The position numbers were made by a program, and so were the translations under genes. Below are positions 37,186 to 45,834 of a stretch of DNA of 47,812 nucleotides, piece after piece. The stretch is taken from positions 1 to 47,812 of the forward strand of contig NZ_JAKDUR010000013.1 of the NCBI RefSeq assembly GCF_030457605.1, in the 5' to 3' direction. Each line of letters begins with the position of its first letter. Within the stretch, counting starts at the first letter, position 1. This DNA comes from Halomonas sp. (GTDB taxonomy: Bacteria > Pseudomonadota > Gammaproteobacteria > Pseudomonadales > Halomonadaceae). The notes below the pieces were generated by a model, which did no database searches, was not told the origin of the DNA, and saw nothing but the letters and a program-made list of their open reading frames with translations.

Positions 37186-39204
37186 ATGTTCGGAAAACTC
37201 AGTCTGGAATCGATCCCCTACCACGAGCCCATTATCATGGGTACCGTCGCGGCCATCGTGCTCGGCGCGGTGCTGCTGATCGGCGGGATCACCTATTTCA
37301 AGAAGTGGCAGTACCTGTGGTCAGAGTGGATTACCTCTGTTGACCACAAGAAACTCGGCATCATGTATTTCCTCGTGGCGCTGGTGATGCTGGTGCGCGG
37401 CTTTGCGGATGCCATCATGATGCGCTCCCAGCAGGCATTGGCCGCCGGCGGCGCCGAGGGCTTTTTGCCGCCCCACCACTATGATCAGATCTTTACCGCC
37501 CACGGCGTGATCATGATCTTCTTTGTCGCCATGCCCATGGTCATCGGCCTGATGAACCTGGTGGTGCCGTTGCAGATCGGCGCGCGCGACGTGGCTTTCC
37601 CGTTTCTCAACAACCTGAGCTTCTGGCTGTTTGCCGCCGGCGTGGTGCTGGTCAACCTGTCGCTGTTTATCGGCGAATTCGCCAAGACCGGCTGGCTGGC
37701 CTACGCGCCACTATCGGGGATCAACTACAGCCCTGACGTGGGGGTAGACTACTGGATATGGGCGTTACAGATATCGGGGATAGGCACCACCCTTACCGGT
37801 ATCAACTTCTTCGTCACCATTCTGAAGATGCGCACCAGGGGCATGACCATGTTCCGCATGCCGATCTTCACCTGGACGTCGCTGTGCGCCAACGTGCTGA
37901 TCATCGCATCTTTCCCGATCCTCACGGCAACCATCGCGATGCTGACGCTGGATCGCTACTTCGGCATGCACTTCTTCACCAATGATTTTGGCGGCAACAT
38001 GATGATGTACGTCAACCTCATCTGGGCCTGGGGCCACCCCGAGGTGTACATCCTGATTCTGCCGGCATTTGGCGTATTTTCCGAAGTTGTCGCGACCTTC
38101 TCGCGCAAGCGGCTGTTTGGCTACACCACCATGGTCTGGGCGACGGTGTGTATCACGGTACTCTCGTTCATCGTCTGGCTGCACCACTTCTTTACCATGG
38201 GCGCGGGGGCCAACGTCAACGCCTTCTTCGGCATTGCCACGATGATTATCGCCATCCCCACCGGGGTGAAGATCTTCAACTGGCTGTTCACCATGTACCG
38301 CGGCAGCATTCAATTTACCTCGCCGGTACTGTGGACGCTGGGCTTCATCGTGACCTTTACGCTTGGTGGCATGACCGGCGTGATGCTGGCCGTGCCTGGC
38401 GCCAACTTCGTCCTGCACAACACCCTGTTCGTTATTGCCCACTTCCATAACGTCATCATCGGCGGTGTGGTGTTTGGCATGATGGCCGGCCTGACCTACT
38501 GGTTCCCCAAGGCATTCGGCTTCACGCTTGACGAAAAATGGGGCAAGCGCTCGTTCTGGTGCTGGATTATCGGTTTCTACATGGCCTTCATGCCGCTTTA
38601 CGTGCTGAGCTTCTTCGGTGCGTCACGCCGTATGCAGTCCTATGCCAACGCCGACTGGCAGCCGATGATGATCGTTGCCTGGGTGGGTGCCGTTATCATC
38701 ATGGCGGGCATTGCCTGCACCGTGATTCAGCTCTACATCAGCGTGCGTGATCGCAAGAAGCACGTTGACGTTACCGGTGATCCGTGGGATGCGCGTACGT
38801 TCGAATGGGCCACTTCATCTCCGGCACCGTTCTACAACTTCGCCCATCTGCCTACCGTCAACAGCATCGACGGTTTCTGGGAAGACAAGCAGAAAAACGG
38901 CGCCGAAGCCTTGTTGAGCCATGGGCCCTACGAGGACATCCACATGCCCAAAAACACCGTGGCAGGCCCGGTCATGGGGATTCTGAGCATTGCGCTGGGC
39001 TTTGCCCTGGTGTGGCACATCTGGTGGCTTGCGGCCGTCAGCGGTGCAGGTATTTTCATCGCCTTTTTGATGCGCGTGTTCAACGACGACATCGACTATT
39101 ACGTCCCCGCTGCCGAGGTTGAGCGCATCGAGCGCGAGCACCGCGAGCGCTGGGTACGGCGCGATGAACTCGAGCACACCAACCGGGTAGAGGTGCGGGC
39201 ATAA
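37186..39204 (+). CDS. cyoB: Cytochrome bo3 ubiquinol oxidase subunit I
   Basis: The catalytic subunit, 672 residues with about 15 helices, reducing O2 to water and pumping protons. Haem and copper ligands are visible: [11 protein letters not shown] near residue 105 (low-spin haem His), [12 protein letters not shown] near 283 (CuB His and cross-linked Tyr), WLHHFFTMG near 332 (CuB His pair) and [11 protein letters not shown] near 418 (haem ligands). [15 protein letters not shown] near residue 70 is the quinol-site region shared with E. coli CyoB. It starts four bases after cyoA with a GGAG site, and is complete. Confidence 0.97.
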   Translation: MFGKLSLESIPYHEPIIMGTVAAIVLGAVLLIGGITYFKKWQYLWSEWITSVDHKKLGIMYFLVALVMLVRGFADAIMMRSQQALAAGGAEGFLPPHHYDQIFTAHGVIMIFFVAMPMVIGLMNLVVPLQIGARDVAFPFLNNLSFWLFAAGVVLVNLSLFIGEFAKTGWLAYAPLSGINYSPDVGVDYWIWALQISGIGTTLTGINFFVTILKMRTRGMTMFRMPIFTWTSLCANVLIIASFPILTATIAMLTLDRYFGMHFFTNDFGGNMMMYVNLIWAWGHPEVYILILPAFGVFSEVVATFSRKRLFGYTTMVWATVCITVLSFIVWLHHFFTMGAGANVNAFFGIATMIIAIPTGVKIFNWLFTMYRGSIQFTSPVLWTLGFIVTFTLGGMTGVMLAVPGANFVLHNTLFVIAHFHNVIIGGVVFGMMAGLTYWFPKAFGFTLDEKWGKRSFWCWIIGFYMAFMPLYVLSFFGASRRMQSYANADWQPMMIVAWVGAVIIMAGIACTVIQLYISVRDRKKHVDVTGDPWDARTFEWATSSPAPFYNFAHLPTVNSIDGFWEDKQKNGAEALLSHGPYEDIHMPKNTVAGPVMGILSIALGFALVWHIWWLAAVSGAGIFIAFLMRVFNDDIDYYVPAAEVERIEREHRERWVRRDELEHTNRVEVRA

Positions 39205-39205
39205 C

Positions 39206-39838
39206 ATGACAACCCAAACGATGAGTAACCAAAACGACCATACAGCCGGGCACGCCGACGGCCACCACGAGGATCATCACGACGCCGGTGGCACCAAGGT
39301 CTTCGGCTTCTGGGTCTACCTGATGAGCGATCTCGTGATCTTCGGGACGCTGTTTGCCACCTACGCCGTGCTCTCCGGGGGCACGGCCGGCGGCCCCTCG
39401 GGCCAGGACATCTTCGAGCTGCCCTTTGTGCTGGTCGAAACCTTCCTGTTGCTATTTTCAAGCTTCACCTTCGGCATGGGCGTGCTTTCGATGAACGCCG
39501 ACAACGTCGGCCGGGTAAAAGCCTGGCTGGGCGTTACCTTTCTGCTCGGCGCTGCTTTTGTGGGCATGGAGCTTTACGAGTTCCATCACCTGATTGCAGA
39601 AGGCTTCGGCCCGGATCGCAGCGCGTTTCTCACCGCGTTCTTTACGCTGGTGGGCACCCACGGGCTGCACGTCACCTTCGGCCTGATCTGGATTCTGGTC
39701 ATGCTGATTCAGGTATCCACCAAGGGGCTTAACGACATGACCCGGTCGCGGATCATGTGCCTGAGCCTGTTCTGGCACTTTCTGGACATTGTCTGGATCT
39801 GCGTCTTCTCCTTCGTCTACCTGATGGGAGTGCTGTGA
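39206..39838 (+). CDS. cyoC: Cytochrome bo3 ubiquinol oxidase subunit III
   Basis: A 210-residue subunit with five helices after a His/Asp-rich cytoplasmic N-terminus (HxD and HHEDHHD segments, residues 9-24). [21 protein letters not shown] near residue 33 and [16 protein letters not shown] near 150 are typical of CyoC. It stabilises the oxidase complex. It starts one base after the cyoB stop. Its ribosome site is poor, so coupling to cyoB is likely; an ATG four codons later is an alternative. The His-rich tail could bind metal, but that is speculation. Confidence 0.95.
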   Translation: MTTQTMSNQNDHTAGHADGHHEDHHDAGGTKVFGFWVYLMSDLVIFGTLFATYAVLSGGTAGGPSGQDIFELPFVLVETFLLLFSSFTFGMGVLSMNADNVGRVKAWLGVTFLLGAAFVGMELYEFHHLIAEGFGPDRSAFLTAFFTLVGTHGLHVTFGLIWILVMLIQVSTKGLNDMTRSRIMCLSLFWHFLDIVWICVFSFVYLMGVL

Positions 39839-39839
39839 T

Positions 39840-40172
39840 ATGAGCGATTCACATACGGCGCCGGGCGGCGCCAGCCACGGCAGCGTCAAGACCTACGTAG
39901 TGGGGCTTGTGCTCTCCATCGTGCTGACGGTGATTCCGTTTACCGCGGTCATGAGCGGCGCGTTCAGCACCGGCGCTACCGTGCTTATCGTCGTCGCCAT
40001 GGCAGTCGCCCAGATTCTGGTTCAGCTGATCATGTTCATGCACATGAACACCAAGTCTGACGAAGGCTGGAATCTGACATCTTTCGTGTTCACGATATCC
40101 ATCCTGGCTCTGGTTGTGGGAGGTTCGCTATGGATCATGCACCACTTGCATCTCAATATGATGATCGGCTAG
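39840..40172 (+). CDS. cyoD: Cytochrome bo3 ubiquinol oxidase subunit IV
   Basis: A 110-residue protein with three helices, the [17 protein letters not shown] segment near residue 18 and QLIMFMHMN near 64, typical of CyoD, which aids assembly of the CuB centre. It has a GGGAG site in the end of cyoC. Its last 43 bases also encode the beginning of cyoE in another frame. Confidence 0.94.
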   Translation: MSDSHTAPGGASHGSVKTYVVGLVLSIVLTVIPFTAVMSGAFSTGATVLIVVAMAVAQILVQLIMFMHMNTKSDEGWNLTSFVFTISILALVVGGSLWIMHHLHLNMMIG

Positions 40173-41071
40173 TGGAAAAGCCAAGCCGATTCCAGGACTT
40201 TGTCACCCTGACCAAGCCGGGCATCATTGGTGGTAACGTGATTTCGGTCATGGGCGGCTTTTTTCTCGCCGCCCAGGGTGAGTTTGACGGGTGGCTGTTT
40301 GTGGCCACCCTGCTGGGGCTCGCTCTGGTGATTGCATCAGGCTGCGCGTTCAACAACGTGATTGACCGCGATATCGACGCCATCATGAGCCGCACCCGTA
40401 ATCGCCCGCTGGTACAGGGGCGGATTACGCCGACAGCCACGCTGGCATTCGCGACCCTACTCGGACTTGGCGGCTTTGGCCTTTTGGCCTTGGGCACCAA
40501 CGCGCTGACCGTCGGCCTTGCCGCCTTCGGCTTTGCGATTTATGTGGGGGCTTACAGCCTTTATATGAAACGCCATTCGGAGTTCGGCACGCTGGTGGGC
40601 AGCCTCTCCGGTGCGGTGCCGCCCGTGGTGGGCTACTGTGCGGTAACCGGGCAGTTTGATACCGGCGCGCTGACGCTGCTGGTCATCTTCTGCCTGTGGC
40701 AGATGCCGCACTCCTATGCGATTGCGATCTTTCGTCGGGAAGACTACCGCGCCGCGTCGATTCCGGTGCTGCCGGTGGTGCGCGGGATTGAAACCGCCAA
40801 GCACTACATATTGGGCTACATCCTGGCCTTTGTGGTCGCCACGCTAACGCTGAGCCTTGCCGGCTATGCCGGGGTTGGCTACTTTGCCGTCGCGCTGGTG
40901 ATGGGGGTCTATTGGCTGTATCTGGGTCTTGAGGGCTACCGCGCCCGGGACGACGAAAAATGGGCCAAACAGGTATTCGGGTTTTCCATTCTCACCATTA
41001 CCGCGCTTAGCGTGATGATGTCGGTGGACTCAAGCCTGGCTCCCAACGTCGCACTCTGGACGTCGCTGTAA
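40130..41071 (+). CDS. cyoE: Protohaem IX farnesyltransferase (haem O synthase)
   Basis: Adds a farnesyl group to haem B, giving the haem O used by the bo3 oxidase. The 313-residue membrane protein has the UbiA-family prenyl-diphosphate motif [20 protein letters not shown] split near residue 80 and [15 protein letters not shown] near 205. The ATG at 40130 has a strong GGAGG seven bases upstream, so I prefer it although it overlaps cyoD by 43 bases. A GTG at 40172, overlapping the cyoD stop by one base, would also give a normal N-terminus but has no ribosome site. A strong terminator follows. Confidence 0.94.
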   Translation: MDHAPLASQYDDRLVEKPSRFQDFVTLTKPGIIGGNVISVMGGFFLAAQGEFDGWLFVATLLGLALVIASGCAFNNVIDRDIDAIMSRTRNRPLVQGRITPTATLAFATLLGLGGFGLLALGTNALTVGLAAFGFAIYVGAYSLYMKRHSEFGTLVGSLSGAVPPVVGYCAVTGQFDTGALTLLVIFCLWQMPHSYAIAIFRREDYRAASIPVLPVVRGIETAKHYILGYILAFVVATLTLSLAGYAGVGYFAVALVMGVYWLYLGLEGYRARDDEKWAKQVFGFSILTITALSVMMSVDSSLAPNVALWTSL

Positions 41072-41100
41072 AGCCTGCCTGACAGCAGGCCAGTAACCAA

Positions 41101-41136
41101 AACCGCGTGGCCCTTTCGGGTCGCGCGGTTTTTTTG
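41101..41136 (+). terminator. Rho-independent terminator of cyoABCDE
   Basis: A 7-bp stem (AACCGCG with CGCGGTT) with inner GCCC/GGGT pairing is followed by a run of T residues from 41129. It begins 30 bases after the cyoE stop codon. Confidence 0.9.
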
Positions 41137-41238
41137 GTAGGCGCGGCATTTATGCCCAGAATATTTTTGTAGGAAACCGGCTGTCCCCACACCCCGGACA
41201 CAAGTGCCGGGCGATGCAGGCCTGTGGCCCGCCGTGGA

Positions 41239-42264
41239 TCAATCCATCTGAGCCTGATACACCCGGAACCGGCGGTTGTCGGCAAGTACCTCGAAAGTGC
41301 CAAACGCACGCTCCAGCCGCTCGGCATACGGCAGAAACGCGTTGGCCACCAACACCAGCTTGCCGCCTTTATTCAAGTGTTCTGCCGCTTCGGCAATCAG
41401 CCGCCCTGCCGCGCCGTAATCGATCTCGCGCTCCTGATGAAACGGCGGGTTGCTGATGATCAGGTCAAAACGCTCGTCGCCCAGCGCCGAATACACGTCG
41501 CTGGCCAGCACATGGCCATCTACGCCATTTTCAGCCAGTGTCCTGCGGCAGGCCTCAACGGCAAAATGATTGACGTCTACCGCGCTGACGCGATGCCCGC
41601 GGCGCGCAAGCCAGGCGCTAATGATGCCATCCCCGCAGCCCACGTCGAGCACCTTGAGTGACTCGCCATCCAGCTGGCTCTCCAGCCCATCCAGCAACAG
41701 CCTAGTGCCCTCGTCTACCTTGCCGTGGCCAAAAACTCCCGGATGGCTGACCAGCGTCATATCGCCTGCGTTAAAGCATTCCCATGCCTGTGCGGCTACA
41801 TGTTCGGCCGATGCTCGGGTCTGGGTAACAAACACCGAGCAGCGCCGGGCGCTATCGCGCTTGACACCCTCAAGCTCGCGTTCGGCGAGCATTTTCGGCA
41901 CACGGCGCACACCGCCGCCGTGCTCGCCTACCACGGCAAGCGGCGTACCTTCGGGTAGAGTCTGATTGAGCCAGTCCAGCCACCAGCCACCGAGTTTTAG
42001 CGCCTTGGGCCAGAACAGCACCACCGCCCTGGCCTGACCACCACGCAGGGTGTTTTCTGTCGTCTCGTCCAGCGGCGACACCATCGGCTTTTGCTGCGTC
42101 TTCCAGCGCTCAAACAACGTCTGATCCGCACTGACAACACCTTCGGCGGCGTGCAAAAGCCAGGCGTCCTCCGGTGGAGCGACTGCCCAGAAAGAAGCAA
42201 AATCGGGATCTGTGCTAAACGCATCGCGTTCCAGCAGCTGGCAGCTCGGTGTTTGAGCACTCAT
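41239..42264 (-). CDS. rsmC: 16S rRNA m2G1207 methyltransferase
   Basis: Methylates guanosine 1207 of 16S rRNA. The 341-residue protein has the two-domain RsmC layout. In the C-terminal domain, GVFGHGKVDEGTRLLL near residue 175, SAM loop VLDVGCGDGIISAWL near 205, AVDVNHFAVEA near 225 and catalytic IISNPPFHQ near 268 are clear. Length equals E. coli RsmC (343). A GGAG site lies seven bases before the ATG. It follows the cmoM-like gene on the same strand by 54 bases and is preceded in the opposite sense by the cyoE terminator. Confidence 0.94.
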   Translation of the reverse strand: MSAQTPSCQLLERDAFSTDPDFASFWAVAPPEDAWLLHAAEGVVSADQTLFERWKTQQKPMVSPLDETTENTLRGGQARAVVLFWPKALKLGGWWLDWLNQTLPEGTPLAVVGEHGGGVRRVPKMLAERELEGVKRDSARRCSVFVTQTRASAEHVAAQAWECFNAGDMTLVSHPGVFGHGKVDEGTRLLLDGLESQLDGESLKVLDVGCGDGIISAWLARRGHRVSAVDVNHFAVEACRRTLAENGVDGHVLASDVYSALGDERFDLIISNPPFHQEREIDYGAAGRLIAEAAEHLNKGGKLVLVANAFLPYAERLERAFGTFEVLADNRRFRVYQAQMD

Positions 42265-42318
42265 CAGGCTTTCTCCGAGAGATTCAAGAGCAGGCTCCGG
42301 TTGATTCAGAAACGGGGG

Positions 42319-43128
42319 TTATACGCAGAAGGGTTTACGTAAGGTATAAAGCAGATAACGCCCGAGGCGCCAGTGCGGTTCACTGCGGCAATATTGCCGT
42401 TCAAGAGCGAAAAGCGTGGCTTGATCAGCCTCATCCGCTATTGGCTCGCGCAGGTAGTCCTGAAAAATACGGATGCCCGCCACGTCATCAAGACACAGGC
42501 CAGCAGCGCCTGCGAAATGTTCAACCTGCGCGTGAGTCAGCGGCGATACCGGCGTCAGACGCGTACGCTTGCCCAAACCCTCCAGCCGGTCATCCAACGC
42601 CTTCTGTCGATTGCCCTTGATCACATTGGCAAAGCGCAGCGCATCGCGGTTGAACACCATCAGGCTCAGCTGCCCGCCCGGCGCTACCAACCGGCCAAGG
42701 GCTGCCAGCGCCGCGCCCGGATCACCCATCCACTCAAGCACCGCATGGCATATCACCAACGGCCAGGGGCCAGGCGCTTGTGTCTCCAGCGCCTGAAGCG
42801 GTGCCTGCAGGTAACTTACACACTCAGATAAGGCTTCATTGTCGATCGTCTGGCGCGCCAGTGCCAGCATGTCCACAGACGGCTCGGCAAGCGTAACGCG
42901 GTGGCCACGTCGGGCAAGCCAGGCCGACTGCTGGCCAAGCCCGCCGCCTACGTCCAGCGCCGGCTGGCCGTTAAGCTCCAGCATCTCGGGCAATAGCGCA
43001 TCCAACAGAGCCAGACGCAGCTCGCCCCGCGGGGCGTTATACAACGACCGGGCAAACTTTTCGGCCATGCCATCAAAATAACGGTCGCCTGCGGATGTCA
43101 GCTCAGGCACTTTTACGGGAGGCTTCAC
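42319..43128 (-). CDS. cmoM: tRNA 5-carboxymethoxyuridine methyltransferase (CmoM)
   Basis: Methylates cmo5U34 to mcmo5U34 in tRNA. The 269-residue protein aligns with E. coli CmoM along its length: DRYFDGMAEKFARSLY near residue 15, SAM loop ALDVGGGLGQQSAWL near 57, CHAVLEWMGDPGAAL near 128, SLMVFNRDALRFANVIKGN near 153, IRIFQDYLRE near 223 and RYCRSEPHWRLGRYL near 246. It acts after CmoA and CmoB, both encoded 15 kb away in this window. The start is a GTG at 43128 with a weak ribosome site; E. coli CmoM begins about 14 residues later, but no better start is present there. Confidence 0.88.
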   Translation of the reverse strand: MKPPVKVPELTSAGDRYFDGMAEKFARSLYNAPRGELRLALLDALLPEMLELNGQPALDVGGGLGQQSAWLARRGHRVTLAEPSVDMLALARQTIDNEALSECVSYLQAPLQALETQAPGPWPLVICHAVLEWMGDPGAALAALGRLVAPGGQLSLMVFNRDALRFANVIKGNRQKALDDRLEGLGKRTRLTPVSPLTHAQVEHFAGAAGLCLDDVAGIRIFQDYLREPIADEADQATLFALERQYCRSEPHWRLGRYLLYTLRKPFCV

Positions 43129-43176
43129 GTTGGGCGGCTCGGCTACAGGTAGGAAAACACTGAAAAATCGTGTCGC

Positions 43177-43704
43177 TTACCAATAGTGTGGGTAGCGACG
43201 ATGACGCGCCAGATTATTCACTAAAATAGCAACAATCAACATGATCACGCAGCCGGCACCAATCGGCAGAAGCGGATACCACCAGCCAAGCGCATGCACA
43301 CCTTCACCGCCGGCAACAGCAATCAATGCCGCCGCAGCACCCGGCGGGTGTACGGTGTGGGTCAGTTGCATCATCAGGATGGAAAGCGATACCGCCAGCG
43401 CCATGGCAACAGGCGTAGCACCCAGCCATTGATAGCAGACAACGCCCACGGCCGCGGACAGCATGCTGCCAAAGAGCACATGGCTTGGCTGGGCAAAGGG
43501 GCTTTCGGGCGCAGCGTAAATGAGTACCGAAGTGGCGCCGAAGGAGCCGACAATCAGCAGCTGCTGAGATAGCCAGCCAGCGCTTAACAGACAAATTGTC
43601 GCCATACCGCTGAACGTGCCTATCCATGACCACAGCGCATCCTTCCAGCCCACAAACGAACGCTCGATCGATACTCCCCGCATCTTCCCGAAATATGTCT
43701 TCAT
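43177..43704 (-). CDS. HPP-family membrane protein
   Basis: A 175-residue protein with four to five helices matching the HPP family (PF04982): GSFGATSVLIYAAPESPFAQP near residue 52 (split by a Pro-rich loop), HTVHPPGAAAALIAV near 116 holding the His-Pro-Pro motif, and a C-terminal basic tail. Some plant and cyanobacterial members carry nitrite; no substrate can be assigned here. GAGG lies just before the ATG. It stands alone between cmoM and a divergent DUF488 gene. Confidence 0.85.
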   Translation of the reverse strand: MKTYFGKMRGVSIERSFVGWKDALWSWIGTFSGMATICLLSAGWLSQQLLIVGSFGATSVLIYAAPESPFAQPSHVLFGSMLSAAVGVVCYQWLGATPVAMALAVSLSILMMQLTHTVHPPGAAAALIAVAGGEGVHALGWWYPLLPIGAGCVIMLIVAILVNNLARHRRYPHYW

Positions 43705-43772
43705 TTCACCTCTTCGCCATCAAAATGAGCGCAGATGATGGCAAAAACCACGAAATTGGCAAGGTTTTTATG

Positions 43773-43802
43773 GATATGGACATATAATTTTTCACCATGT
43801 CC
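43773..43802. repeat. Inverted repeat upstream of HPP gene
   Basis: GGACAT (43778-43783) and ATGTCC (43797-43802) are perfect 6-bp arms with a 13-base AT-rich spacer. A short tandem TATGGA precedes it. It lies in the 218-base gap between the divergent HPP and DUF488 genes and may be a shared operator. Confidence 0.35.
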
Positions 43803-43922
43803 AGCCCCGGGCCAACCACCACAGAGCGGCAACCGGTAAAATGCCGGTCAGGGTTTTGCTAAACTGTATTGGCACTGACCTGAGCATCAACCGACCTGAT
43901 CATTAACCGAAAAGGAGTAAAG

Positions 43923-44363
43923 GTGAGCTATCAGATTGCGTTAAAGCGCGTTTACGCTCCCATTGAGCCACACGACGGTGCCCGGGTATTGGCCGACCGC
44001 CTGTGGCCCAGAGGCAAGGCCCGGGAAGCGCTACAGTTAAGCGCCTGGCACCCTGAAACGGCTCCTTCGACCACGTTGCGCCGCAAGTATCAGCGCGACC
44101 AGCGCAGCGAGGCATCCTTTGATACCCGCTATCGTCTGGAACTGACCGAAAGCGATACGTTGTTGCTGCCCCTGATGCGCTATGCACGCGCCGGCCCACT
44201 GACGTTATTGACGGCCAGCCGACGCATCGAGGACTCTCATCTTCCCGCGCTGCGTGATAGCCTGATAAAAGCACTCGAGCAGGAAGACGCGGCCGACCGC
44301 GACCCGGTCGCATCACCGCCCTGCTATGCCCATGAGACAAACACCGAAACCGGGCAACTCTAA
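43923..44363 (+). CDS. DUF488 family protein
   Basis: A 146-residue protein of the DUF488 family (YeaO-like): LKRVYAPIEPHDGARVLADRLWPRG from residue 7 (split as LKRVY and RVLADRLWPRG), SAWHPETAPS near 40 and LTLLTASRR near 95. Function is unknown. The start is GTG at 43923, with AAGGAG six bases upstream. It lies 52 bases before cheZ on the same strand, so the two may be co-transcribed. The C-terminal 25 residues are low-complexity and polar. Confidence 0.85.
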   Translation: MSYQIALKRVYAPIEPHDGARVLADRLWPRGKAREALQLSAWHPETAPSTTLRRKYQRDQRSEASFDTRYRLELTESDTLLLPLMRYARAGPLTLLTASRRIEDSHLPALRDSLIKALEQEDAADRDPVASPPCYAHETNTETGQL

Positions 44364-44415
44364 CCGGTGTCTGACAGCGCGCTGCATGCCGGCTGACAAC
44401 TTCACGGGGACAAGG

Positions 44416-45096
44416 ATGGCAACCACGCACAATGCCCATGACGGCGCCATGCCGCCGCTGAAAAACGAGCACGGCACCGAGGAAGTGATCCAGCGTATTG
44501 GCCAGCTGACGCGCACGCTGCGCGACAGCATGAAGGAACTGGGGCTTGATCAGCACATAGAGCAGGCGGCTCAGGCCATTCCCGACGCCAGCGAACGGCT
44601 GCGCTACGTGGCGACCATGACCGAACAGGCCGCTGAGCGTTCGCTCAACGCGGTAGAGCGTGCCCAGCCCGCCCAGAACATCATGGAGCGCGAAAGCCAG
44701 ACGCTTCTCGCCCGCTGGGAAACCCTGGCCCCGGACAGCACGCCTGCTGCCAACAGTGAACTGATGGCCGACACCCGACAGTTTCTATCCGAGCAGGTGC
44801 CCGCCCATACCGGCACCACGCAAAAAGAGCTGCTCGAAGTCATGATGGCGCAGGATTTCCAGGATCTGACCGGTCAGGTCATCAAAAAGATGATGGATGT
44901 CATCCGCCAGATAGAACAGGATCTGGTGCAGGTACTGATGGATAACGCACCTCACACAACCGATGGTGCCAGCCGCGAAGATCCGCGCGACGAACATGCC
45001 CGATTGCGCAACGGCCCCCAGCTGGACACGCGCAAGACCGACGTGGTCAGCGACCAGGACCAGGTTGATGATCTGCTTGACGAGCTGGGTTTTTAA
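44416..45096 (+). CDS. cheZ: Chemotaxis phosphatase CheZ
   Basis: Dephosphorylates CheY-P, ending the chemotaxis signal. The 226-residue helical protein has EEVIQRIGQLTRTLRDSMKELG near residue 20 (in two heptad-rich parts), the catalytic stretch MMAQDFQDLTGQVIKKM near 150, holding the Asp and Gln used in catalysis, and a C-terminal QVDDLLDELGF that fits the CheY-binding peptide. Start ATG at 44416 has GGGG six bases upstream; the open frame to 44326 overlaps the DUF488 gene and lacks match. No other che, fli or mot gene lies in the window, so it is an isolated cheZ, unusual because it mostly sits beside cheY. Confidence 0.88.
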   Translation: MATTHNAHDGAMPPLKNEHGTEEVIQRIGQLTRTLRDSMKELGLDQHIEQAAQAIPDASERLRYVATMTEQAAERSLNAVERAQPAQNIMERESQTLLARWETLAPDSTPAANSELMADTRQFLSEQVPAHTGTTQKELLEVMMAQDFQDLTGQVIKKMMDVIRQIEQDLVQVLMDNAPHTTDGASREDPRDEHARLRNGPQLDTRKTDVVSDQDQVDDLLDELGF

Positions 45097-45132
45097 ACGC
45101 CTTTTTCAAACCTCGCTGTCAAGTACCGGCAT

Positions 45133-45528
45133 TCAAGGCAGCCGGCCTTCACTTTCAAGCCGCCGGCGTACCCAGCGCCGGTAGAACGCTTTCAGCACGC
45201 CCTTGACGCCGGGAAGCGCCATGCAAAAAGCTGCGGGGCGTAATCTCGGCACGCGTTTCATCAACAGCACGTAGGCATCAATGCCTTCATAGAGCTGCCC
45301 ATTGGCGTCTTCAACGTGCAGCGACATCAGTGCCACGTCCGGCTCAACGCCAATCAAGCGCAAATGCTCGCCATACCGGTTAAGGTCACACCACACCACC
45401 GACTTGCCGGTTTCCCCCGCCCAGCGTTCATAGCGCGCGCGATCACGCCGGCATATCGGACAGGCGCCATCATAGTAGACATACAGCAACGTCGCTTGTT
45501 GCCCAGCCTTCTCTTTCATATCACCCAT
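45133..45528 (-). CDS. DCC-family thiol-disulfide oxidoreductase-like protein (DUF393)
   Basis: A 131-residue protein with the DCC/DUF393 motif YYDGACPICRRD near residue 15 (Asp and CxxC) and an ALMSLHVEDANGQLYEGIDA region in the middle, plus hydrophobic RLRPAAFCMALP. The family is predicted to have thioredoxin-like redox activity, not proven. Start at 45528 has AGGAGG about 11 bases upstream; ATG at 45519 is an alternative. It converges with cheZ (36-base gap). Confidence 0.78.
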   Translation of the reverse strand: MGDMKEKAGQQATLLYVYYDGACPICRRDRARYERWAGETGKSVVWCDLNRYGEHLRLIGVEPDVALMSLHVEDANGQLYEGIDAYVLLMKRVPRLRPAAFCMALPGVKGVLKAFYRRWVRRRLESEGRLP

Positions 45529-45550
45529 ATCAACGTGCCCTCCTTGAGTA

Positions 45551-45834
45551 TCAGGATGCCAGCTGATCCACCGATAGGGAAACCTCCCGGACACCGGCCA
45601 GAATTTCGTGGACGATGCTTTCCATATCGCTGACATGCGCCTGGCCATGGCGGCCAACCTCGACAACCTCGTTCATTTTGGCGGCGGCAGCTACGCTCAA
45701 GGCCTGGTTGGCTATACGAGGTAATGCCTGAGCCAGGGGTGGCTCGCCGCCGGTGATTTTCCCACCGCGAGCGGTGCCTTCATGAATGATGGAAAGGTTT
45801 TTCGAGAGATGATGCCTCCAGGGATCCTGGCGTC
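45551..45834 (-). pseudogene. Orphan open frame between kef-type gene and DCC gene
   Basis: On the minus strand a 94-codon frame is open between two stops, overlapping the end of the antiporter gene. Its last ~75 codons use normal GC-rich codons and would make a helical, Ala/Val/Glu-rich chain (for example ANQALSVAAAAKMNEVV and VHEILAGVREVSLSVDQ). No proper start or ribosome site is present; the first ATG leaves only 41 codons. It may be the 3' remnant of a lost gene, perhaps of coiled-coil type such as a chemoreceptor, but I could not recognise a family. It could also be chance. Confidence 0.3.
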
